A DNA stretch of 64,000 nucleotides from Lytechinus pictus (GCF_037042905.1 NC_087251.1:47254373-47318372); one strand, 5' to 3'. Shown: positions 1-13,300, counted from the stretch's first letter. The notes: generated by a model not told the origin, from the letters alone. Numbers and translations: made by a program.

Positions 1-517
1 CCTATTTACAGACAAAATGATATGAAAGTCATGTTCAATCCTGTCAATTATAATAAGCTAAATATATTTTTGGTTTAAAATAGAAAAAAAGGTATTTTTG
101 GATCTCTATTACTATAAGTTGAGTCATCGAGAAAATCAGTTTGACTCAGTTATGATTTACGAGGGTATTGCCGTCATCACTGAAAATCACAGTTACTGTT
201 TAGAGATGACAAGTTCTCAAATACTTATGCGTTTGAAAATGAGTACGTCTTCCAGTCTTATTCTGAATTCAGATAGTGATGCATACTATTATATTCTGCA
301 TGTGCGATTGAAGATCTTAAAGCGTCACAAGTAGGGTTATTACGTCCCCGCAATCCAACAAGAAAACCCCTTCGTCTATTTCCAGTCACTATTTTGTTTT
401 CGTTGACCTCAGGTTACACTACAATGACGATCATCAGCACTTGAGGTTAGGCTATATTTAGTGAATGAATCTCTGTAACCTATCGTGATCAACACTCACG
501 ATTCATCGATTCGAGTA
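1..517. other. AT-rich intergenic sequence, no gene seen
   Basis: There is one short open frame at 98-334, with no recognisable domain and no coding-like composition. I see no repeat ends or RNA gene here. Confidence 0.6.
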
Positions 518-1107
518 TTAAAGGACAAGTCCACTCCACAAAAAGTTTATTTGAATGAAAAGAGAGCATAACACTGAAAATTTCATCAAAATTGGTTGTA
601 AGATAAGAAAGTTATGACATTTTCAAGTTTCGCTTAATTTCACAAAACAGTTATATGCACATCCTGGTCGGTATGCAAATGAAGAGCCCGATGATGGCAT
701 CCACTCACTATTTCTTTTGTATTCTATTATGTGAAATATGAAATATTCGAATTTTCTCCACATTGTCAAGTGAAACGACGATTAATTCTTCTCTGAACCT
801 GTAGAATCAGCATTGTTTAATACTACATGGTTCAGTCAAGTTGGCCCTTATTGTCAAATCTGTAAAAAATGAAATATTGTTTAAATCAAACAATAAAAAC
901 AAAAGAAATAGTGAGGGAAATCATCGACTGTCTCATTTGCATGTCTCTGAGCTGTACATATCATTTTTTTTTTAAATAAGCGAAACTTTAAAATGTCATA
1001 ACATTCTTATTTTACATCCGATTTTGATGAAATTTACAGCGTTATGCTTGTTTGATTTTCTATTTTTATTCAAATCAACGGTATTATTGGGTGGACTTGA
1101 CCTTTAA
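518..1107. mobile_element. Foldback MITE, family A, copy 1
   Basis: A 590-bp element begins TTAAAGGACAAGTCCAC and ends GTGGACTTGACCTTTAA, so its ends are inverted repeats starting at a TTAA. The inversion continues inward: the left arm has CTGAAAATTTCATCAAAAT and the right arm has the complementary ATTTTGATGAAATTTACAG. This gives arms of roughly 170-250 bp. There is no coding capacity, so it is non-autonomous. Related copies lie at 30815-31424 and 46533-47149, with an interrupted one at 39107-39484. Confidence 0.85.
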
Positions 1108-3165
1108 TTAGGACATTCAAACATGGCGGTCATCTCTCTACCTTCCTATCATTCTCTCTCTCTCTCCCTGTCACTCTTTCTCCCCCATCTCTCTCTTTTT
1201 CTTGGCACAACTCTTTTCTTCCCCCTTCCTAAAGGTTGGTGCCGGGGGATGATCCATATAAATTATTCATATAAATCGCAGAAGAAGGGGATGCTTGAAC
1301 CGCATTAGAATTAATAATATCTCCCAGATAGGAATATTGCCCCTCGGCTATGGACATGGGGTGTTGAACATGGATAAAAAGTTTGGCCCCTGGAACCCGG
1401 GTCGACTGACCGACTTTACGGTACATTCGTGATAAGAGGAGGATAGGGAGAGGAAGACGGGAAGTCGTGCCGCTGGGGATGCCGGGAAGGGAAAATTCCC
1501 AACTTTCGATCGGTGGTAGACGAGGGGTGCGACAGAAAAGGAGGTTGAGGTCAGCTAAATCGAGATTATGGATGGCGTTTTGCTACGTTTTGTATTGTTT
1601 TGTTTTAACTTATTTCAAGTGCAGAATCGGTCCACATTTTAACTGGAATATATACGATGTATATGATTCCTTTAAAAATATGCTTGAAAATATGTTTTAA
1701 AAATCATTTTCTTAGCTTTCTGTAATGTAATTCCTTTTTCTACTTTACTTCCCGGTTGTGAATTACAATTGTATTAATCTTTTTTTAACACTTTTATGTA
1801 CCTGCGCAAAAAAAGAAGATAATATGCAGATGAATATTTGCATTGAAAACACATTAAAGACGAATAAAAATGCATATTTTGGAGTGGGTGGGGATATTCG
1901 CAATCCGACCAAAATTGTATAACGAACAAATAGGTCAACCTGCACCAACAATGTGAGCACCATCAATATGCTAATCACATCTAATAATTGTACTATCCTT
2001 AACATGATAACAAAGGAAAGTTTGAATAGACAAAATAAAAGCTAAATTAGTACCCATATCGCCACTTTGACCAAATTGTGTCACGATCTCTTAGCTGTTG
2101 TCTACTTGGTAATATACTGTGTATACTTTATTATGTCTTTACTTGACCTATCCATATTAATCATCGGTGAATATGGTTAAGGGAAAAATAAGTTTCTTTC
2201 AATTCTGAAGAAATGACACCAATACAGAGATAGAACTTTTTACAGTAAGGTAGTTAAAAAAAACTTGTAGACACGGGTATTGCTTTATCAGGTTAAGATC
2301 TTGGTTTTAACATAAAGAAAAATAGGTCATGTAGACAGACAGCCAAGGAGACAGAAAGTGCTATTAAAATACTTGTAACCACTATTTGCAGGGTTACTTT
2401 TATTTCGTCGTAAAAACAACACAATTGATAAAAATAAGAGTGGAGTCATTGCCGCTCACGAATTTTACAGACTGCTGACGCATTTGCTTTATGAAAATTA
2501 AATGAGTCAATGTAGACATGTAAAATCTTCAGTGAGGCACGAATATATTGTTAAAAAAAACAAAAACCGAAATTTATGTTACATGACCTTTCCCAATTAG
2601 GTGTCTCCTTTAAGATAAACCATCTGACACACTTTTGTTACGTCTTTATTGCAACACTGAAATTAACATAGGCTTATTGAGCAGTTCCCTTGCAGGTTCA
2701 GACCAATTATAGAGAGTAACTTTGCAGTGTTTCGAGGCGTAATTGTTGCGATAATACTCCTCAGTCGAAGTGAGTGTACCTAATAGTCATTGATCTTTAT
2801 CATCAGCCGAGTACGTTGTCTGCTTTCTTGTCCTTCCGGGAATCAGAAAACTAACCAGCAAGGAAGAGGTTCCAGACTATAAAAAACACTAATAACACCC
2901 ACATACAAGACATGAAACCATTACAAGTGAAATGGGGTGTTCCAGTTTTTAGAAAGTAGGTCAGGGCATGGTGTAAAGTGCATCATTCTTCTAGCCCGCA
3001 CGACAGAACATTGTTGGTATATGGCGTAAATCCCCCGGGAAAGGAATTAAAAAAAAGTTTCTTTTACGCTGACTGATAATTTCTTCTCAACCAACGGATT
3101 GAAAGCCGTGTTTAGGCTCACAACAAAGGGTCGCACTCATTATGTGTGGCATCACTCCAAGCTCA
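1108..3165. other. Intergenic region, no gene recognised
   Basis: It contains a short CT-rich run (about 1150-1205) and a slightly more GC-rich patch (about 1380-1570). The open frames are short, have no domains and differ in base composition from the real genes of the window. Confidence 0.55.
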
Positions 3166-3278
3166 TACAGTCACATCGACCAAGTCTGCTCCAGTCCGAT
3201 CGAAACGATTACGTTATTATTCAATGACGTATACCATCAATCGATTTGGACTCGCTTTCGCTTGTGTGACTGTAGTTT
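3166..3278. mobile_element. Short palindromic MITE, TACAGTCAC/GTGACTGTA type
   Basis: A ~113-bp segment is bounded by TACAGTCACA and TGTGACTGTA, with an interior that pairs with itself around ATTACGTTATT. The interior (GTCCGATC...TACGTTATT...CGATTTGG) recurs at 40048-40180, which supports a mobile family. No coding capacity. Confidence 0.65.
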
Positions 3279-3775
3279 AGTTATATCTTGATAAACTCAC
3301 ACGAAGGCAGATAATTAAGTTTTAAAGTCACCGTGAAATTAGATTCCACTACATGTGCTGGGGATGGCAACGTATTAAAGAAAACAAACAAATATTTCCC
3401 GCCAATGTTGTTAAGTGTGTCATTCACCAAATCCACGGCCATGACAGGCATTTCTTTCAATACATAAATTTTTTGAGTAATGGTTAGGCCGAGTTAAATC
3501 ACTATAGATTGAAACAAGTTGAACACTATTTTATGTCTTTCTTGGATGCATTTCCATTTAAATACATTGAAAGTTTCAGTTGGTAAAACAATTATTTCAT
3601 TATATCACGAGTAGATTTTGTATTTTTATCACCCACTTGTAATTCATAATTTGTTAGTTTGTTCGTATTTAGTTCGATTTATAAAGATTTTAAATAGCTA
3701 CGTTTACTTCATTAAAAGGTTGAAGAGAAGTTATCATGATAATGCATGTGCTCATAAGAACAATTTATAAATCTG
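3279..3775. other. AT-rich intergenic sequence, no gene seen
   Basis: There are no convincing open frames, RNA genes or terminal repeats in this stretch before the TTAA-bounded element. Confidence 0.55.
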
Positions 3776-6557
3776 TTAAGGACGTTCCACAGTTAAAATG
3801 AAGTCCATGTCATTTTCACCTAATTTTGCAGAGAGTTACTTTGGTATCTATGCATTGTAAAATTGCAAAAAAATAATATAGGTTCATATGCTTATTTTTT
3901 TTCTACGGGACTTCAAAGTCGCCGTATTTGAATGATATGAAATGTTGCGCAATCAAGAGAATTATGCCTCTCTTAGACCTCACGAATTCACCAATTGAGT
4001 TTAAATCATCTTTACTCTGTCAATATCGCAGCAAACTTCATCAAACTTTCAGAATATGTAACCAAGTGGATATTAAAGTAGGAGAATATCTTTTAATTGG
4101 CAAAACTATATCTATTTGGAGTCAGCAGCGCCCTCATTTGACAAGAATGGTACATAAACTTCCAAAAAACAAATCTTCAGAAGACGTGAATTTACTTGAA
4201 AATCAAGAAAGTATATTTAAGCTGCATGTCATTTTCATCAAATTCGGCAAAATTGTATGGGAATGCATTTCAAAGGTGTAGGGAAGTTAAAAATATGGGG
4301 TCCATTGGCTCGTTTTTAAACTATCAGTGTCCAAAGTTTTGCGAGTTGGCTTGAAAATCGCCTAAAATGCGCTGAAAACATGCATGCAAAAGTCTGATAA
4401 TACCGTGTAAAATGCGAATGGCTCCGTAGTTCTGCTCCCAAACGCTCAAAATCCATTTCATTTTCATCTTACTCTCTAGATTTGTAGAGGAATTTATTCC
4501 GAAGACGTTAAAATATTGAAAATGTGGGGTCCATGTGCTCGTTTTTAAAATATCACTGTCTTAAGTATTGCGAGTTGGCTTGAAACAGCACAAAATGCGC
4601 CGAAAACGTGCTAAAGTCTGATAAAAACGTACCGTCCAAAATGTCTAAAATACAAATGGTTCCGTAGTTCTACTCCCAAACATTCAAAATCCATGTCATT
4701 TTCATCATTATCTCCAGATTAGTAATGAAATATATTCTGAAGGCGTTAAAGTATTAAAAATATGAGGTCCATGTGCTCTTTTTCAAATTATTAGTGTCTG
4801 AAGTGTTGCTAGTTGGCCTGAAACAGCCCAAAATGCGCCGAAAACGTGCAACGAAAGTTTAATACCGTCTAACTAAAATGCGAATGGTTCCGTAGTTCCG
4901 CTCTCAAACATTCAAAATCGATGTCATTTTTACTCACACTATCCAGATGTGTAGAGGAATATATTCTAAAGACGTTATTACATTAAAAATAAGGGGCTCA
5001 TGTGCTCGTTTTAAAATTATCAGTGTCCAAAATATAGCGAGTTGGCTTGAAACAGTCTAAAATGCGCCTAAAACAGGCAAGGGTTTAATACCGTCCAATA
5101 ATGTCTAAAATACGAATGGTTCCGTAGTTCTGCCCCCAAACACTCAAAATCCATGTCATTTTCATCGTAAACTCTAGATTTGTAGAGGAATATATTCTGA
5201 AGAGATTAAAATATGGAAAATATGGGGTTCATGTGCTCGTTTTTTTATTATCAGTGTCCAAAGTGTTGCGAGTTGGCTTGAAGCAGTCTAAAATGCGCCT
5301 AAAACCGGCAAAAATCTAATACCGTCCAAAATGTCTAATACGAATGGTTCCGTAGCTCTAACTGCTCCCAAACATTCAAAATCCATGTCATTTTCATCAT
5401 ACTCTCTACATTACTAAAGGAATATATGTTGAAGGCGTTAAATTACATGTACTACAAATATGAGGTCCATGTGCTCGTTTTTAAATTATCACTGTCCAAA
5501 GTATTGCGAGTTGGCTTGAAACAGCCCCAAATGCGCCGAAAACATAAGCAAGCAAAAGTTTGATAATACCGTCTAAAATGCGAATGGTTCTGTGGTCTTG
5601 CTCTCAAACATTGAAAATCCATGTCATTTTCATCATACTTTGCAGATAGATACTTTAGCACCTGAATATTCCAAATATGCAAAAATTAACATGGGTCCAT
5701 GTGCTTGATTTTTTGCTATATAGCTTTAAAGTTCACCCAAATGGATGTTCTTTATAAGAATTGCGCATTCAAAAGACTTAAGCATTTTTAGACCTCACGA
5801 GATCACAACAAAGAGTTTATTACTCAGTCAAAATCCATGAAAATTTCATCAAATTTCGCATTATAATTAATAATTGTATCCTCATGATGGATAATTTATT
5901 TACTTTAATATTTATTTGATCTTTTAAGTCTAACAGCATTCTCAATTCTCAGAGATTGGGCGAAAGAAAAAAAAACTCAACCTCAAACATTGTGAAATTT
6001 CAATAATAAACTTGAGAAGTATAAGAAATGCTGCACTTTATTCAAAATCCATGTCATTTTCACCAAACTTTACAAAGTTGTGGAAGAAGGTATACCTTAG
6101 AGGTGCAAACATTAAAAAACATGGGTTCATGTGCTTGTTTTCAAACTATCAGCAGTTTTATTAGAGCAAATGTGCTTTCTAAACCCCCTAATACGCGCCG
6201 AAAAGCTTTGTATTGTGAGGAAAAATTCCAAAGCACTCTACATTTTATTCAATTTCGGGGTCATATTCGTCATACTTTGAAGCACTACTACAGAGTAAAG
6301 TATTTTGAAATTGTAGAGGAATTTTAAAAAATGGTCCATGGAATAGGTCCAGTTTATTAGCTTCATACAATAACACATCGGATCTGAAATTAGTGCAGAT
6401 AATTAAGGAGAACAATCAGCTCATACCTACAGCTGATCAATCACCTGTTCATCCCACGGAAATATTTCCGTGGTTCATCCATTGTGACGTCAGCGCGCAG
6501 AGTGTAAAATATGCGCAGATCATGATGCGCACAAACATAACTGTGGAACGTCCTTAA
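3776..6557. mobile_element. TTAA-bounded 20-bp TIR element with internal ~230-bp tandem array
   Basis: The left end is TTAAGGACGTTCCACAGTTA (3776-3795). The right end (6538-6557) is its exact 20-nt reverse complement, so the 2.78-kb element has perfect inverted ends terminating in TTAA. The interior is a degenerate direct-repeat array with a period of about 228-238 bp. The anchor CCATGTCATTTTCAT recurs near 3807, 4221, 4452, 4690, 4918, 5150, 5380, 5618 and 6045, and each unit also carries GGTTCCGTAG and GCGAGTTGGCTTGAA. No transposase or other conserved protein is encoded; the open frames at 3928-4281 and 6028-6327 are the repeat unit read through. A TTAA target is typical of piggyBac-type transposition, so it may be mobilised in trans; that is inference. 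Confidence 0.8.
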
Positions 6558-6710
6558 GGGGGAGGTTCCACTGGCGTTGTCTAAAAATAAGAACTACCAA
6601 GGTGCAAGCCACCAATCATCGATCATGTAGGCATTCTATATGAATATTACAATTCATAGCTATAGCTATTCAAATAAAAAATCGCAATGGATTGTTATAA
6701 TCACAAACTC

Positions 6711-7131
6711 TTAAGGCGACCGCACACCTTACGATTGGTCTGCGACCCGATTTCAGAATAAAATGTAATAGAATTTGATGGTAATATTGAGACTTGGAAT
6801 ATCTTACTGTGTAATGTTCTAAATCATCGTACGAATACCTATGTTCAAATTTGTGACTATGCTATCATCCTTCTTAGAATAAAAGCAAATTTAATATCTA
6901 GTCGTAATGACGTTATAGCAGTCTTACGATTGGCTACGATTTGAAACTAATTTGGCCTTTACTCCAAAATAAAGGCTTGCAATCTTTCAAAATGGTTATA
7001 TTAGTATTCTTTCAATTAACATTAACCTCAAATAAAATGATATGTTCCATTCACAATTTCAGCAAATGAGCAAAGAGCGACTTGTTCCAAAATCGGATCG
7101 TGAACAGTCGTAAGGTGTGCGGTGGCCTTTA
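6711..7131. mobile_element. Palindromic MITE, CCGCACACCTTACGA ends
   Basis: The left end TTAAGGCGACCGCACACCTT and the right end AAGGTGTGCGGTGGCCTTTA are near-complementary over about 24 bp, and both touch a TTAA. The interior (TTGGTCTGCGACCCGATTTC) mirrors TCGGATCGTGAAC near the right end. The element is 421 bp with no coding capacity. Confidence 0.8.
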
Positions 7132-7201
7132 AAGATCACAGTGGTAAAATTTGAAATTATATTTTAGGGGGAAATATGTTTGAGAATCGGAATTTGTGAG
7201 A

Positions 7202-7381
7202 TTATGGATATTGATAGTAGAAAGAAAGGGGCATTGCCAATACGTTACTGAAACCAACTAAATACAGTGTAGACAAGTCGATGGTATGAGAGATGTGAAC
7301 GCACCGATACACTGAGGCTGCAGGCGCTGCGATACCCGGCCTGAGTGTGACGATGATCCCGCTGATCATGCTGATGGCAAG
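7202..7381 (-). CDS. Possible terminal exon of an unrecognised gene (weak)
   Basis: On the minus strand a polypyrimidine-AG acceptor (TTTTTTTCTTAG) just above 7381 is followed by 59 open codons and a TAA at 7202-7204. The first third is GC-richer than its surroundings and would encode ISMISGIIVTLRPGIAAP, which resembles a membrane segment. I could not find partner exons, and a 180-nt open frame can occur by chance. Treat it as a pointer only. Confidence 0.15.
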   Translation of the reverse strand, partial: LAISMISGIIVTLRPGIAAPAASVYRCVHISHTIDLSTLYLVGFSNVLAMPLSFYYQYP

Positions 7382-8525
7382 CTAAGAAAAAAAAACTGTG
7401 TCAGTTAATAAACTTCCACTCCTGGGAAAGACATTAATCGGTCGGCTAGCTTGTCTTACCAACCCTCAAAGTGGTTAAGAAGAAAAGAAAATAATGTTCG
7501 TGAACATGGGAACATGAAGTAATTTGGATGCAAAGGGAACTCCTTTACCGTTTACTTGAATTATGTAAGCATCTGCGTCCGGGGATTTCTGTGGTTGTTG
7601 TTAGAGTTGGTTTAGGTTTTTAGGTTAGCTTGGGTGTGAGGCAATTTGTCATCGTGTGCTTTCTTTGAAATTCATACTCATTCTTAATCATGCAAGTGAG
7701 TGAGAGAATAAGGAGAGAGAGAGGGAGAGTGGATGGGTGGGTGGGAGTCAAAGTATCTACCTACTTTTGTGTTTCAAAGTAGGGTTTAAGCTAACATTTG
7801 TACATTACGAGGGTAATTCATGAAATTAAAAGTACTTCTTATCTCTCTTTGTCACAAATATAATGAGAGTAGCTTTACCTGTAAATATTCTCAACCTATA
7901 ACACACATCACTTAGTTGTTGGCTTGTAGACACAATGATTTGATCTGTTTATATTTAGCGTAATAAGAACTCTTCTCGATATTTTAATAGCATTACCTTC
8001 CATTTAATTCCAAATTCAAATAAAAATATAAAGGTCACATATTACACATCATAGGTTATTGATACACCAGTCATGCCAGTATTTATCCCAAATAGACAAA
8101 GTAAATAGACTAGAGTACATTTTGTCTCAATGACTGGAGGATTAAAATTGCATTTCTGATTCAATAATAATTTACTTAAAAAAAGAAAATCTATTTCATG
8201 AACTTCATTTTCTTCCGAGTGTCGGATCAACACTTCTAAGACAACTTTTATCAAGTAGAATGGAAAACATGTTAGGCCGCCAGTGTTCTTAGACGAATAA
8301 AAACGTGCTCCAACTCGTTTTGCCATCTTTGCCATGTGAACGTTCCATGAGTCTGACACTGTAACCTAGTTTTTACCCCCCAAAATGTTGATAAAAATAA
8401 CGATAAGGGGATTCTAACTTTTCATGGAGGAAAGCATCATGTTCCGGCCAACAGTCTCGCGTCCATATTTTCTCCGCTAGCGAATGTTATTATAAAAAAA
8501 AAGAAGTATAGAAATGTCTACAAAT
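7382..8525. other. Intergenic, no gene recognised
   Basis: AT-rich sequence with a GA-rich run near 7705-7745. The minus-strand frame at 8042-8359 has no recognisable domain. Confidence 0.5.
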
Positions 8526-8895
8526 AATGTCTCAAACTCCACTGCCAGACGCCATGAATACCGGCAGCACATTGTTACTCAAAAGCTCAATGACGGTTTC
8601 AATTAACATTCCGTGTCGTGGTTCTCGAATAGAAGCCCGATGTCGGGCACATGTGTCAAAACATGTTTACTACAATATCATTTCTTCTCAATGGGAACAC
8701 GGGTATCAGAGCGAAGTGGTGGCTGGAGGAGGTCGTTCTAATTTCATTTCTTGGGTTATCGGTGGTTGTCGACCTTTCGGCTGTAAGACGATCACGGTGA
8801 TGTCGCGACGGGAGGGTGGTCGACCCGCGAAGGGCCTGTCTCGGTTACCGCCACGTGCGTCGATGCCGCGAAGGATGGCGTCACAATTTTAATGG
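8526..8895. other. CpG-rich, GC-elevated patch
   Basis: This block has many CpG dinucleotides (for example GATGTCGCGACGGGAGG near 8800) inside otherwise AT-rich DNA. A 121-codon frame starting at 8527 runs through it, but it shows no domain and no splice context. It could be a promoter or CpG island of a gene outside my recognition, a diverged exon, or an old repeat. Confidence 0.35.
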
Positions 8896-10206
8896 TGATG
8901 CAGAAATGAAAATCAAAATGTGGGAGGGACTCTGACCTTATGAACTAGATTGGTAGACAGCCAAAATCCGGGAGGATAAGCAGCCATGTGGCAACGAGCA
9001 TGGAAACTTTTGCGACGAAAAGTTCGAACAAGAAAAGTTTTACGAGCGGAACGGAAAGATTGGGAATTGGGATTGATCAGTCGTCACACGATGATGCTCA
9101 AGACTCCGACAGAGAGACAAAAAAGAATGAAGAGAGAGAGGGGGAGACAGAGGGAGACAGAGGCATAAAGGGGAAGAGTAAGAGAGGGAGAAAAGAAGGC
9201 GAGAAAGTGAATACTGAGATATACAGTAAAAGCTGAAAGAAATATTTTTAAAGCCTTTATGGTATGATAAAAGATTACAAAGGATTAACGCATTTCGGAT
9301 TGCTAACAAATAAATAATTATCAACTTGAAAATTGATTTAGTTAATTTGTTTATATTTCAATACATGTATAAAACTAGTTTCATGATGAAGAATTACTTC
9401 ATATCTACTTCTGATAAGCTTCCAGAATGAATATAGAAGACAGAACTGTTCTTTTTTTTGTCCAATCTATAGATGAATTGTTCATTTCATTTACTTGTAA
9501 AATAATATCACGATACACTGTTTATGGTAAAAGAAAATATGTTTCCATGTTATTTAATTATTTATATCCAACATCATATTCGGACTATTGTGGTTATGAG
9601 AATCAGAATTCAATCCAAATTCAAGATGTGTATCATCTTTTTAAAAACGCAGAAAATCATCCTCTTAGGTCATCGGAAAATTATCAGGCATCATAGTTAT
9701 AAGAACTAAACATTAATAAAATCACAATAAGTATATTAATAGATCTTCCCTAGTAGGATGAGAATGTGATCTTATGCTTGTTTGTCTAGTTTTGGGATCT
9801 ATATACTGTTTGGTAGGCTACTGATTTATATCTAAATAATGTAAGTTACTGTCATGAAAGTACGATATTCATGATTTGCAAATTATGTATTAGGTCTGGT
9901 TCATTCATTTATTTAAACTTCATTGCAATATACCGACTATCATATTTTGTATAAACTGAGTAAGAATAAGAGAAAAGATCAAACACCTAGAGAAGTATGT
10001 CTATGGATGAAAGAGAGAGTGCGTGAGGGTGTCTTTGGAGGTTTATGTTAGGGTGTTGTGTTTGTGCGTGATTAGGGAGAGGGATACTCCGGGTGTGTAT
10101 GGGTATATGGGAGGGTGTGGTGGGTGAGTGTGTGTATGGGTGTGCGTATGGATGTAAGAAGGATCGGGGGAAGGGGGTGAGGAAGATGGGAAAGGAGAGG
10201 AAGCTC
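8896..10206. repeat. Low-complexity stretches: GA-rich (9105-9200) and G/T-rich (10015-10185)
   Basis: Purine-rich GAGAGAGGGGGAGACAGAG sequence lies near 9130. GTGTGTATGGGTATATGGGA-type G/T-rich sequence lies near 10095. The overlapping open frames around 8986-9324 on both strands follow from the GA run and are not genes. The rest is plain AT-rich DNA. Confidence 0.6.
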
Positions 10207-10227
10207 GCGCTTGTGTGTTTCTAAATC

Positions 10228-10312
10228 ACCCCTAGAACAAAAAATTCACTACCTTCGAACCCAGTATCTTAGCCACTGGCACCATGGCACGGATCCGCTT
10301 ATACAAACGTGT
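10228..10312 (-). repeat. Degenerate tRNA-like fragment (probable SINE remnant)
   Basis: Read on the minus strand it contains TGGTGCCAGTGGCTAAGA (A-box-like) followed within about 25 nt by GGGTTCGAAGG (B-box-like). The anticodon arm between them is too short for a real tRNA, so a decayed tRNA-derived SINE head is the more likely reading. Confidence 0.35.
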
Positions 10313-13300
10313 GTGTATAAGCCTACAGTTATGATATTAGTGTGCACCCGAACTGGAAATATGAATTTAAACGTCGGCTCTAGAGTGGTGATTTGATAAT
10401 GACCATTCACCCCACTACAAAAAGTGATAAGCTTTGATTACTCATCGTTTTGTGTCTCCAAGCGTCCAATTATCTTACTGATTCCCTTGCCAAAAAAGTA
10501 TCTTTCAATATGATATCTCAAGGCTTTCGATGTGATTGTTTTTGTAAGCGTTATTAATAGAGTGAATATTGCTTTTCCCCAGCGAATTACTGTTCATACA
10601 ATACTTGCAACAAACTGGCTTTTTTAATCAACACGAAGGACGTTGAGAGTCGTAAAAGGTTAAGGACATTATCAAAATACAACGGCGTAAACAATGATCA
10701 ACCGTTATGATGCTCCATTCATTGCATTGTTGTTTTTGTTTGATTTCATTACTTCGTTTTATCTGTTTTGTTCGTAGTTTTGTTTTGGTTTTGTTTTGTT
10801 TGTTCGTATTTTTTTTTCTGGGGAGGGGGGGGGGTACTCGATACGATAAGAAAGTAGAATGGATGTCTGGTATAAAAAAAAAACAGTTAAACGATATAAT
10901 ACATCGTTTAGATGAATCGGCAAGACGGTTCTCGTACCATATATCCGGACTTTATAAGACACTTTATTGATATCTTCATAAACTGCTTATCCATGACTCA
11001 TTAAAAACTTCATTAGTAGGTCTATCCGTGACTTCCATCGGTATATCCGGTTACCATCTCCATCAATAATTCACGAGAGCTGTTGCTTCCCTTCTATCTA
11101 GCAATGCCCGTTGGTGATAGATGAATTTTTAATCCATAATGAAACGACGCGTATGTCTTGAGAGATTCAGCCAGGATGATGAATGGAAATGCCCTTTTAC
11201 TTAAAAAAAAAATCGGCGCCAAAAAATGAACAATAATTGTTTGACGTATAGGCAAAGTGTAGCAACGAGAAAATTCCTCGCATGTGTATTTTACGATTGT
11301 TTGAAAAATGTTTAGGACATATCATGTTATTTCATGTTCAATATGTCTTCAATTTACGTGCGATCATCAGGTTGATCACGACAAAACTTCATGGTGAGAA
11401 AATACCTTTGTAACATATTTGTTCGAATTCCCATTTTTTTTTATATATAGATTTATCGCAGAAACGTCTAAAATCAAGGGGAAAAACTATTGACATCGTA
11501 CACAATCTAATTTCTATTGAAAAAATATCAATTTGTTCTGTTCAACACTAGTTTAAATTATTTAGTTGACACATAAAAAGGGAGAAACGAATTATTATTT
11601 ATCACTGTTACTGTACTTTATGCCTAATTAATTGCATTGTTCATACTTATACAGAAAGCTATCATCGTTTTTTTACAGTCAATATGCTCTTAACCTACAA
11701 CTTTAAAATGAATTTTCTTTTTTTTTTGTCCCATTGTCTTGGATGGGTCTGTGTTGGGAGTCATGGCAATGATCCGGGCCTCTGTCTATTACTTAATGCT
11801 GCGGTTACCAAAACCATTCGATCGACATGAATTTGTTTCGATGATGCGACTACTGGAGTGCTATCTATTTTCTTTCTCCACTCAATGGCAAAGTCATCTC
11901 AGCAACATAGCCCTCCTGTCATCATGGTCATCTTGCCATGAGATCATAACATTACATCCAGAGTCACGTGATCATGGTTCTTCTGCTGACCATTCTTATG
12001 ATTATACAATTTTAGAACAGTGGGCTTGCTATATAGGGACCAGGGTTCGAATCCAATTCGTACAGGCCCTTTGACTGAACTGTTTGCTTTCTTAAAAAAA
12101 CTTTAATGCTTTCTTAGTAAGCAAACAAAACAATATCCATTGTACCATGTGCATGATGTGAGAAAGTCGACTGCATGGCACATCAAAATTGATACTCCTG
12201 TCATGCGTAAGAGATGCCTCGCTTGCTGATTATGTGGAGGCGTTGGGTAATTTGTAAATTTTGCTTCGCTGATTAATACGTAGTCTTCTACAAAAAGGCA
12301 CGTACACTATGTATAAAGGAAATGACATCAAGTATGTACGCAAGTAGAAAATGATATCAATGATACTGACTTGATGCAGATTTATCCTTTTTAAAGTCAT
12401 TACAATGACAGAGTATAAGCTGACGCATTTTCCAAGTTATGGGATTGTTTTAGACAACATACTTCTTTTAAGTCTGGTTCGAATATGTTTTCATATCAAG
12501 TACTGCCAGATTTTTTAAGCTAGTAATTGACATATTTTGTCATGATTATATTGAAGTTCATTGAAAGAAAGTGTTATAAATTATCACATGTGGTTTTAAT
12601 CCGTACAGTGTCTAAACCTGAAGACGCATGAGAAGTGTTGTCCGAGATAATCTGAATCAAGTCATTCAAGTGACGTACTTTACATGTTCGTCTTGCGAAA
12701 GGGCGCCAAAAACAACAAGGGAAGAAAGAAAGTGCATGCATGCTCCGAGAGATTCATGTTGCTTATTGAAAGGAACAGCCAAAACAAACCATGCAGAGAA
12801 GTACCTTAATTTTGTCTTCCAATGCAAGACAGAGCAAGCTAGAGATGATCGTTAAATCAACCCGAATCCCATCAACATGGGAACTCAAGGGCCTCGTAAC
12901 ACAAAACTTTGCAATTGACCATGTTGCTGTTTTGTACGATTGATTGCATTGCGTATTATATATGGAAAATCGTAAAAATCAGACCCATAATCAACCACTA
13001 GGTTTTGTGTTAAGGGGCCCAGAACTTGGCTAAGAAGAACGTTACAAGAGTAAGAGCACTTTTCGACTTCCTCTGACCTTACATGAGCGTTCGGAAAGAC
13101 AGAGAATGTAACCCCCAAATGTAACCTACTTCTGATATGTATTTGTTGTTTGAACTGATAATTTGTAGGAGCTCAAGTTCAGTGCGCTTGTCAAATGGAG
13201 TAATCCATGCAGTTTATTAATTTTACCGGAACGAATGGTGGATCGAGGGATTTTGCCGTGGAAGGGCCCATGTTCGTACGTACTATCTCCTAACTAATTT

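Noticed and set aside
3928-6327. Frames of 99-117 codons
   Set aside because: They lie in the ~230-bp repeat array of a non-autonomous element, and other copies of the unit are not open.
3776-6557. CRISPR-like repeat array
   Set aside because: The units are ~230 bp, degenerate and contiguous without spacers, in a eukaryotic genome.
12030-12075. GGTTCGAATCC B-box suggesting a tRNA
   Set aside because: No matching A box, anticodon arm or acceptor stem at tRNA spacing.
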